In this document: positions 29,957 through 35,458 of the stretch, in pieces | Numbering within the stretch: the stretch's first letter is position 1 | How the letters are laid out: every line of letters starts with the position of its first letter | NCBI RefSeq assembly: GCF_001955655.1 | Contig: NZ_MSPW01000019.1 | Span: 1-35,458, forward strand | Length of the DNA stretch: 35,458 nt | Origin: Viridibacillus arenosi | Lineage (GTDB): Bacteria > Bacillota > Bacilli > Bacillales_A > Planococcaceae | Reading direction: 5' to 3' | Program-made: the position numbers and the translations under genes | Notes under the pieces: generated by a model | Told to the model about the DNA's origin: nothing | What the model saw: only the letters and a program-made list of their open reading frames with translations | Database searches by the model: none

Positions 29957-30036
29957 TACTGTGAATTTAAATTAAAGTTCAATAATTTATAAAAAAGTCT
30001 GATCATTTATAACAAAGTTTGATAATAGATCTATTT
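29957..30036 (+). repeat. 20-bp tandem repeat array, four units
   Basis: Units start at 29957, 29977, 29997 and 30017: TACTGTGAATTTAAATTAAA, GTTCAATAATTTATAAAAAA, GTCTGATCATTTATAACAAA and a diverged fourth. It begins 7 bases after a 27-bp core. Confidence 0.9.
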
Positions 30037-30053
30037 TGTAAAGTATTTCTTTG

Positions 30054-30080
30054 TTCAACAATCGGGCCATTTAATTGAAT
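30054..30080 (+). repeat. variant hairpin repeat
   Basis: TTCAACAATCGGGCCATTTA with TTGAAT; outer arms TTCAA/TTGAA. It lacks the GAGCGTTGTTTAAC prefix seen at 5090 and 13895. Confidence 0.7.
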
Positions 30081-30183
30081 AAAAAAAGGAATTTTTCGTT
30101 GATAATCTTCTTTTAACAGCCACACTTTTTTATGAAATAACGCTACTTTATATTAATAAAAGCAAAAAATTTTGAATATTCAA

Positions 30184-30213
30184 TTGACTTTTTGCTGCGA
30201 TACGAAATATAAT
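30184..30213 (+). promoter_or_regulatory. sigma-A promoter of the tetR operon
   Basis: TTGACT (30184-30189), 18-base spacer, TATAAT (30208-30213). Confidence 0.8.
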
Positions 30214-30217
30214 TTGG

Positions 30218-30229
30218 TTGGTCGACCAA
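30218..30229. promoter_or_regulatory. TetR-type operator
   Basis: The perfect 12-bp palindrome TTGGTCGACCAA lies 5 bases after the -10 box, over the expected transcription start. Binding here would block initiation, as in autoregulated TetR systems. Confidence 0.75.
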
Positions 30230-30247
30230 ACAATAAGGAGAGATAAA

Positions 30248-30817
30248 ATGAGTGCTAAGGATAAACGTCAAAGATTAATTGATGCAGCATTTAAAGTTTT
30301 TAGCAGGAAGGGATTCAATAGTGCCTCTATAAAGGACATTGCTCACGAAGCTGGCATTACTCCTGGACTTGTTCATTATTATTTTAAGAATAAGGAAGAG
30401 TTGTTATTCTCCGTCCAGAGTGATATTCAAAAACGATACCATATTCAATATGATGGCAAAAAAGAGTCGGAAATAAATCCATTGGATGTTTTGTTTGAAA
30501 TTAAATCAAGAGTAGAAAAAGATCCTGATTGGTATCGTTGGAGATATGAGCTTTATTCTTTAGGATTAAAGAATGATCCATATAAACAAGAAGTAGCAAA
30601 CATTTTACTAAACGGGAGAGAGAGTCTTTCTAATCCCTTAAAGAACCTAAACTTTGAAGCTAAAGAAACTGATGCCCTTGCCGGTATTTTATTGGCTTGC
30701 TTCGATGGACTAGCCCTCCAAAAAATGTTCGATGACGAATTTGACCTTGATCAAACGTATAAGTTGTTAATTGACTTATTAGAGACCTATTTAAAAAAAG
30801 AAACAATTAGAGTTTAA
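30248..30817 (+). CDS. TetR-family transcriptional regulator
   Basis: The 189-residue protein has an N-terminal helix-turn-helix (RQRLIDAAFKVFSRKGFNSA, SIKDIAHEAGITPGLVHYYF, KNKEELL) and a helical ligand/dimer domain with WYRWRYELYSLGLKND and LLACFDGLALQKMF. The ATG at 30248 follows AAGGAGA. An operator palindrome overlaps its promoter, so it is predicted to repress itself and the serine hydrolase gene 34 bases downstream. The inducer is not known. Confidence 0.9.
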   Translation: MSAKDKRQRLIDAAFKVFSRKGFNSASIKDIAHEAGITPGLVHYYFKNKEELLFSVQSDIQKRYHIQYDGKKESEINPLDVLFEIKSRVEKDPDWYRWRYELYSLGLKNDPYKQEVANILLNGRESLSNPLKNLNFEAKETDALAGILLACFDGLALQKMFDDEFDLDQTYKLLIDLLETYLKKETIRV

Positions 30818-30851
30818 TAGAATGTTGATTGTTCATATGAGGAGAAAAACA

Positions 30852-32258
30852 ATGAAAAAAGCAATCATTTTTTTAGGGAGCTTACTACTCCTACTACCCC
30901 CTTTTTCTGCTTCTGCTAAAACGGAAGATACTAAACAAAAAATAACAAATTTTATGGATGAGTCCTTAGATATGTATAATATTCCCGGCACATCATTGGT
31001 AATATTAGAAAACGGAGAAACGATTTATCAAAATCAATGGGGTGTTTTAAGTGATGGGTCAAATGTAACAGCAGACACACCGTTTCTTATCGGTTCTTTA
31101 AGCAAACCAATTACATCTCTTTCTATTATGATGTTAGTGGAAGATGGCAAAATAAAGCTGGATGAACCGATACAGTCCTATATCCCATCGTTTACCTATC
31201 AAACAGACAGTTCAAAACAAATTACAGTTTTGCATCTATTAGAACAAACAAGTGGTATTAGTGAGATTGAAGGTCTTAAAGTGACGGACAAGGATAGGCC
31301 GAAAGAGGGGGGAATCACTCAAGCTATAAAAGAACTTAGCGGTGTAGCGTTATCTCACGAGCCTGGAGAGGCTTATGAATATAACTCTGCTAACTATTTA
31401 CTCTTAGGGGCAATTGTTGAAAATGTTTCGAATCAAACCTTTTCAGATTTTTTGAATACGAATATTTTCACCCCGCTTGGTATGGAAAATTCCGCTGCTG
31501 ATTATGAAAGTGCGGTAGAAAAAGGATACATACCTGGTTTTGAGTCATGGTTTGGTAAGCCAGTTGTAAGTGATGGATTTTATGATCATGCGGGAGCACC
31601 TTACGGCTATATTGCTTCAAGTTCAAATGATTTAGCGAAATTTTTAAAATTTATGTTAGAGGGCGGAGACTTATTATCAGAACAAAACCTTGAGTTATTA
31701 AAAACTCCTCCAGTAGAAGGTAAAACATACGGTTACGGTTGGCATTTTTCTAAAACAGAACATTACCCTTTCCACGGTGGGGCCACATCTGATTTTAGAG
31801 CGCAAATGTTTTTTATACCTGAAGAAAATATTGCAGCAGTACTTTTAACCAATAAATATAATTTTATAGAAGATGCTCAAGTTTCTCATATAATGAATGG
31901 AATTCGATCTATCCTGAGCGGGAAAGGACCAGATGAATTGCCTGTACAAAGCTATAGTATCCAATGGAGTTTACTGGGGATTACATTACTCTTAGCTATT
32001 TTAACGATAATCTATTTCTTCAGTCTTAGAAGAAAGAAGGTTCTAAATAAAAAAATACCGTTAACTGTTGGAATCATTTCACTCCTCCTAGCTGTGGGAT
32101 TGATCCCACTATTTGTTTATGTTATAGGTACCCCATGGAAAAGTATTAGTTTCTTCGCACCGGACATAGCATTATTAATCTATTGTTTGGTAGTAATATT
32201 TGCTCTTAATGGAATTATGACTTTAATAATAACAATTCTTAAAAAGAAAATTACATAA
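30852..32258 (+). CDS. beta-lactamase-like serine hydrolase with C-terminal membrane domain
   Basis: The 468-residue protein starts with a signal peptide (KKAIIFLGSLLLLLPPFSAS, cleavage near A22). A class C beta-lactamase/PBP4*-type catalytic domain follows: S82 and K85 in GSLSKP (SxxK), Y177 in YEYNSANY (second motif), and HGG at 308-310. The C-terminal 100 residues form three or four membrane segments (about 373-391, 403-425, 435-458), so the active site faces outside. Family members are D-amino-acid peptidases or esterases acting near the wall. The ATG at 30852 follows GAGGAGA. It is co-transcribed with tetR and may be induced by wall-active or envelope stress. Confidence 0.88.
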   Translation: MKKAIIFLGSLLLLLPPFSASAKTEDTKQKITNFMDESLDMYNIPGTSLVILENGETIYQNQWGVLSDGSNVTADTPFLIGSLSKPITSLSIMMLVEDGKIKLDEPIQSYIPSFTYQTDSSKQITVLHLLEQTSGISEIEGLKVTDKDRPKEGGITQAIKELSGVALSHEPGEAYEYNSANYLLLGAIVENVSNQTFSDFLNTNIFTPLGMENSAADYESAVEKGYIPGFESWFGKPVVSDGFYDHAGAPYGYIASSSNDLAKFLKFMLEGGDLLSEQNLELLKTPPVEGKTYGYGWHFSKTEHYPFHGGATSDFRAQMFFIPEENIAAVLLTNKYNFIEDAQVSHIMNGIRSILSGKGPDELPVQSYSIQWSLLGITLLLAILTIIYFFSLRRKKVLNKKIPLTVGIISLLLAVGLIPLFVYVIGTPWKSISFFAPDIALLIYCLVVIFALNGIMTLIITILKKKIT

Positions 32259-32294
32259 GCATTTCCATGGGCAAAATACTACAAATAAAAAAAC

Positions 32295-32325
32295 ATTCAA
32301 TTATAGGGCGCTTTAATTAGCAAGG
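32295..32325 (+). repeat. degenerate hairpin repeat
   Basis: TTCAATTATAGGGCGCTTTA has the TTCAA start and GGGCGCTTTA loop of the family. It lies where a terminator for the serine hydrolase gene would be expected, but no clear stem remains. Confidence 0.4.
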
Positions 32326-32349
32326 AGTGAAAGAATCAATTCTTGTACA

Positions 32350-32700
32350 ATGCTAACTACATCACCTAATGAACTAATGAGTTCTTTACTGATTGGATCT
32401 GACATTGGAATAATGATTGGATTGGTTTTTCTCCAATGTGTGTTGGGTTTGATGCAACCGATATACTCAAGTATTTCCTTTTCATTAATTCCAGAAATAA
32501 GTAAGGAAGATGAACTTGTTGAAGCAAACGGTTTGTTGGAAACTACACTAAGACTTATGAGCATTATCGCTCCGGGAATTACATCTTTATAACTTTTAGT
32601 TATTCCACTGCAATACTTATATATAATTTCTTCATTCATGTTTTTGGTTAGTTTTATATCACTATCAAAAATACCTGTTACGAGTATCCAAAACTTGTAA
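32350..32700 (+). pseudogene. MFS transporter fragment with internal stop
   Basis: The frame reads LIGSDIGIMIGLVFLQCVLG, PIYSSISFSLIPEISKEDEL and VEANGLLETTLRLMSIIAPG. This is the segment around transmembrane helices 3-5 of macrolide-efflux-type MFS proteins, including the signature IPEISKEDELVEANGL. A TAA at 32590 interrupts it; the same frame continues LLVIPLQYLYIISSFMFLVS to 32700. Both ends are missing. Confidence 0.75.
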
Positions 32701-32816
32701 CGAATTTGATGTTGATGAATTCATCTATTTCTTAAACGAGAGAATTAATATTCTCAAGTAACAACTTTTAAAGAACGAGTAGATTTTGATAACTTACCAT
32801 AAGTATGACGGTAGTG

Positions 32817-32942
32817 GTATGGGGACTCGCCATCGTTAAACAGATCGTATCGCTTCATCAAGATGACATCCGAGTGGAAAGTGAACCTGGTCAAGGAACG
32901 ACCTTCATCGTCACCTTGCCAATCACTACACCAACAGATTAG
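32817..32942 (+). pseudogene. histidine kinase C-terminal remnant
   Basis: DGSGMG (G2 box) is followed, after a one-base insertion near 32834, by LAIVKQIVSLHQDDIRVESE and PGQGTTFIVTLPI to a stop. This is the end of a HATPase_c domain. The remainder of the kinase and its response regulator are absent from the window. Confidence 0.8.
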
Positions 32943-32957
32943 TTAGATTCATTCTCT

Positions 32958-33010
32958 ATGCTACGGCTCATATGCAAGCTTCCTTGCATATGAGCCGTAG
33001 CATTTTTTTG
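32958..33010 (+). terminator. 21-bp perfect terminator hairpin
   Basis: The arms 32958-32978 and 32983-33003 are perfectly complementary (ATGCTACGGCTCATATGCAA..., loop CTTC), followed by seven T. It terminated the lost kinase operon and insulates the hydrolase promoter that overlaps its T-run. Confidence 0.92.
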
Positions 33011-33035
33011 ACAGTTCACATTCAGTTCATATTGT
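33008..33035 (+). promoter_or_regulatory. promoter with direct repeats, first hydrolase
   Basis: TTGACA (33008-33013), 16-base spacer, TATTGT (33030-33035). Within and beyond the spacer, GTTCACATT (33014) and GTTCATATT (33025) repeat at 11-bp spacing, as expected for an OmpR-type response regulator dimer. Confidence 0.55.
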
Positions 33036-33121
33036 CGTCATGGGGAGTACATCTTTGTTGGTTAAGCTTTCATTAGTCGCACCGTTAAGGTAGCTGAATA
33101 AACAGATTAGAACAGGAGAAG

Positions 33122-34111
33122 ATGAGAGTGACACAAACAGAGGAAATGAAAACGAGGAATGGAACGAAATCAAAGAAAGTACGAAGCATTTTGCTTAAAA
33201 TCATAGGAGCAATCGTACTAGCAATCGTGCTTTTTCTAGCCATTGTTTATACAGTTAATATCATCAGTAATCATTCGGAGCAAAAAAGATTAGAGCCCTA
33301 TGGTCAGCACGTAGCGATAGATGGGAAAAATATGAATGTTCTGATTCAAGGAGAAGGCGAAGAAACTGTCGTGCTACTACCTGGTTTTGGAACTGCAGCA
33401 CCTGCTCTTGATTTTAAGCCGCTAATAGAAGAGCTATCACCATATTACAAAGTCGTCGTAGTTGAATCTTTTGGTTATGGATTAAGTGATCTAACCGAAA
33501 AGGAACGAAGTACGGAGAATATTGTAAGTGAAATTCATGAAGCTTTACAGGGTCTTCATATTGATCGTTATATTCTAATGGGCCACTCCATTTCAGGGAT
33601 TTACGGACTCGATTATGTGAACAAGTATCCAAATGAAGTGAGTGCATTTGTCGGGCTCGATAGCAGTGTTCCAACGCTAAGCGAGAAGAGGTTTTCATCT
33701 TCAGAAATAGAAACTGTTAAACTACTCAAAAAATCAGGTTTCACCAGATTGCTAATGAAACCGGATACCGATGTATATGCTGAACTACCCTATGATGATC
33801 AAACAATAGAACAAATCAGAATTCTTATGCACAAAAACATGTATAATCCCAACCAATTAAATGAAATTGAAAATATGTATTCTAATTTTAAAAGGGCTGA
33901 AAATTCAACATTCCCCAAAAATCTTCCTGTTATTTTCTTTATCCAAGCGAATCATCCAGCAACGGATAGATGGATACCCGAGCATGAAAAGCAAAAAAAA
34001 GATTCTGTACATGGAAAAGTGGTACTACTGGAAGCAGGACATTATTTATATCGTTCCCATTACAAAGAAATCGTTAAAAACTTTAGGACGTTTATGGAAG
34101 AAATCCAATGA
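33122..34111 (+). CDS. membrane-anchored alpha/beta hydrolase, first copy
   Basis: The 329-residue protein has a basic N-terminus, one membrane segment (about 22-46, LLKIIGAIVLAIVLFLAIVY) and an outward-facing alpha/beta-hydrolase domain. The oxyanion loop is LLPGFGTAAP, the nucleophile is S156 in MGHSISG, and the histidine is H307 in EAGHYLY. The start is ATG 33122, 3 bases after AGGAG, or the in-frame GTG 33128 with better spacing; both are conserved in the second copy. The substrate is unknown; an extracellular esterase or lactonase is possible. It is preceded by a terminator and its own promoter. Confidence 0.85.
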   Translation: MRVTQTEEMKTRNGTKSKKVRSILLKIIGAIVLAIVLFLAIVYTVNIISNHSEQKRLEPYGQHVAIDGKNMNVLIQGEGEETVVLLPGFGTAAPALDFKPLIEELSPYYKVVVVESFGYGLSDLTEKERSTENIVSEIHEALQGLHIDRYILMGHSISGIYGLDYVNKYPNEVSAFVGLDSSVPTLSEKRFSSSEIETVKLLKKSGFTRLLMKPDTDVYAELPYDDQTIEQIRILMHKNMYNPNQLNEIENMYSNFKRAENSTFPKNLPVIFFIQANHPATDRWIPEHEKQKKDSVHGKVVLLEAGHYLYRSHYKEIVKNFRTFMEEIQ

Positions 34112-34155
34112 ATTCATCATGTGTAAGCTTCTAAGATATGATGCCGCAGTATTTT

Positions 34156-34183
34156 TTGCTTGTTCATATTCAGTTCATATTAT
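34156..34183 (+). promoter_or_regulatory. promoter with direct repeats, second hydrolase
   Basis: TTGCTT (34156-34161), 16-base spacer, TATTAT (34178-34183), with GTTCATATT at 34162 and 34173, again 11 bp apart. About 100 bases around it copy the first hydrolase's upstream region, including CGTCATGGGGAGTACATCTT. Confidence 0.55.
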
Positions 34184-34273
34184 CGTCATGGGGAGTACAT
34201 CTTCATTGGTTAAGATTTCATTACCGGTACATTAAGGAAGCCAAACAAACAGATCAGGACAGGACAGGAGAAG

Positions 34274-35260
34274 ATGACAGTGACACAACAAGAGGAAAAC
34301 AAAACAGGGAGTGGAACGAAAATAAAGAAAGTGCGAAACATCTTACTTAAAATCATAGGAGCAATCGTTATAGCCATTGTTCTTTTTCTAGGTATTGTTT
34401 ATATCACTAATGTGATGAGTAGTCATTCGGAGCAAAAACGAATAGTGCCCTACGGTCAGCACGTATCTGTAGACGGGAAAAATATGAATGTGTTAATTCA
34501 AGGCGAGGGCGAGGAAACGATCGTGCTCCTGCCTGGTTATGGAACAGCTACACCAGGGCTTGATTTTAAGCTTCTTATCGATGAATTATCTCCATTTTAC
34601 AAAGTTGTTGCGGTAGAGCCTTTCGGTTATGGATTAAGTGATGAAACTGAAAAAAAGCGAACCACGGAGAATTTGGTAAGTGAAGTTCATGAAGCTCTAC
34701 AGCAGCTTAATATTAACAGATACATGCTCATGGGCCACTCCATTACAGGCATTTATGGAATTGATTATGTGAACAAATATCCAAACGAGGTGACTGCATT
34801 TGTCGGAATCGATAGCAGTGTTGCAACACAACCAGGTATGGATATCAAATTCCCATTAAAAACGTTTGCATTCCTCAAAAAATCGGGTCTCTTAAGATTG
34901 ACCATGAAAATAAGTGCTGACCCCTATGCTGGACTGGCATTTGATGAAAAAACCGTAGAGCAAATGAAAATGATTTCGAATAAAAACATGTATAATGACA
35001 CTACCTTGAATGAGATGGAGCATATTTCGTCTAATTTTAAAGGGGCTCAAGGTTTAACCTTTCCTAAAGATCTTCCACTTCTTCTCTTTGTACAAGCGAA
35101 TAATGAAGGTGTAGCAGGATGGATACCTCTGCATGAAGGGCAGATCAAAGACTCGGTACATGGAAAAGTAGTAACCATGGATGGATCACATTATTTACAC
35201 CATACCAAATTCAAAGAAATCGCTAAAAACGTTAGAGTATTTATGAAAGAAGTAAAGTAG
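34274..35260 (+). CDS. membrane-anchored alpha/beta hydrolase, second copy
   Basis: The 328-residue tandem paralogue of the preceding gene is alike in length and architecture: membrane segment at about 22-46, LLPGYGTATP, S156 in MGHSITG and H306 in DGSHYLH. Identity is highest in the membrane anchor and residues 50-180. The lid region (about 185-260) has diverged (DSSVATQPGMDIKFPL against DSSVPTLSEKRFSSSE), which suggests different substrates under shared regulation. Start choices mirror those of the first copy (ATG 34274, GTG 34280). Reading frames overlapping its 5' end are shadows. Confidence 0.85.
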   Translation: MTVTQQEENKTGSGTKIKKVRNILLKIIGAIVIAIVLFLGIVYITNVMSSHSEQKRIVPYGQHVSVDGKNMNVLIQGEGEETIVLLPGYGTATPGLDFKLLIDELSPFYKVVAVEPFGYGLSDETEKKRTTENLVSEVHEALQQLNINRYMLMGHSITGIYGIDYVNKYPNEVTAFVGIDSSVATQPGMDIKFPLKTFAFLKKSGLLRLTMKISADPYAGLAFDEKTVEQMKMISNKNMYNDTTLNEMEHISSNFKGAQGLTFPKDLPLLLFVQANNEGVAGWIPLHEGQIKDSVHGKVVTMDGSHYLHHTKFKEIAKNVRVFMKEVK

Positions 35261-35363
35261 AAGTAAGGATAACGTACAAAATTAGCTTTATTCTTTCAAA
35301 TTTTTTGTGTAACCAAATCTATTTTTACATAAACGAAATTTAATTATAAAGGGGACTAAATTA

Positions 35364-35458
35364 TTGGGGATTTATAAAGGAGTAGAAATGCTTCATCTTG
35401 AATTTAATGGGATTATTATTCATCCAACTCTTTTATGGAATCAAGAAATGGCTGTTTT
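35364..35458 (+). CDS. metallo-beta-lactamase-fold hydrolase, 5' part
   Basis: Translation from TTG, 8 bases after AAAGGGGA, gives MGIYKGVEMLHLEFNGIIIH, then PTLLWNQEMAV, and runs off the window. The pattern GVEMLELE....I.PTLLWD....LVDTG begins many Bacillus MBL-fold hydrolases of the YtnP/glyoxalase II type. An ATG at 35388 with GGAG is an alternative start. The metal-binding HxHxDH motif lies beyond the edge. Confidence 0.65.
   Translation, partial: MGIYKGVEMLHLEFNGIIIHPTLLWNQEMAV

Noticed and set aside
33861-34350. Two overlapping ORFs between and inside the tandem hydrolase genes
   Set aside because: Both are frame-shifted shadows of the hydrolase genes and of the duplicated promoter region; no start signals.
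1-35458. Prophage or integrative element spanning the window
   Set aside because: No integrase, capsid, lysis, conjugation or attachment-site signal was seen; the genes are independent metabolic and regulatory units.

Overview
The window is AT-rich DNA from a low-GC Gram-positive bacterium, most likely a member of the Bacillaceae (Bacillus or a close relative). The evidence is the strong AGGAGG-type ribosome binding sites, the frequent TTG and GTG starts, and the gene content: a YoaS/YozG-like membrane-regulator cluster, small DUF3953-like membrane proteins, an Est30-like esterase and a paralogue of MutS2. No rRNA, tRNA, CRISPR array, replication gene or intact transposase was seen. The genus cannot be fixed from sequence alone.

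This is an accessory region of small, mostly self-contained transcription units. From left to right it holds a cupin protein, two small membrane proteins and a CPBP intramembrane protease (0.2-2.3 kb); a tandem DUF2975 pair with an Xre-type regulator (2.9-4.1 kb); an ECF sigma factor with its zinc-finger anti-sigma factor (5.2-6.4 kb); an acetyltransferase remnant fused to an alpha/beta hydrolase (6.6-7.8 kb); a divergent VOC protein/WYL-type regulator pair with a shared palindrome (8.0-9.5 kb); an SDR dehydrogenase lacking its catalytic tyrosine (9.9-10.6 kb); a divergent cupin/MarR pair (11.4-12.9 kb); a GmhB-like phosphatase, acetyltransferases and a peptidase E homologue (14.5-17.3 kb); a second ECF sigma factor with a beta-propeller anti-sigma factor (18.3-20.6 kb); a SpeG/BltD-like acetyltransferase and an AlkD-like DNA glycosylase (21.1-23.6 kb); a Gfo/Idh/MocA oxidoreductase (24.8-25.7 kb); a MutS2-like ATPase behind a long structured leader (26.2-28.5 kb); an Est30-like esterase; a TetR/serine-hydrolase operon (30.2-32.3 kb); and two tandem membrane-anchored alpha/beta hydrolases with duplicated promoters (33.0-35.3 kb). 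A metallo-beta-lactamase-fold gene starts at the right edge.

More than a dozen gene remnants lie between the intact genes: hydrolases, acetyltransferases, an MFS transporter, a histidine kinase, a DUF4367-like protein and several unrecognised fragments. The region has therefore gained and lost genes repeatedly.

The most unusual structure is a dense family of intergenic repeats. Its core is a 27-bp hairpin with arms TTCAACTAAC and GTTAGTTGAA and loop GGGGCAG. There are about 17 good copies, all in the same orientation. Most lie at the 3' end of a 75-90 bp composite whose central slot holds one of at least two unrelated intrinsic-terminator hairpins. Three loci carry four directly repeated 20-bp units in exact phase, and a two-unit version lies at the left edge. 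The second highlight is the MutS2-like gene. It lacks the Smr nuclease domain and is preceded by a consensus promoter, a seven-codon leader ORF with a good ribosome binding site, alternative stem-loops and a terminator. This layout resembles ribosome-mediated attenuation of antibiotic-response genes.
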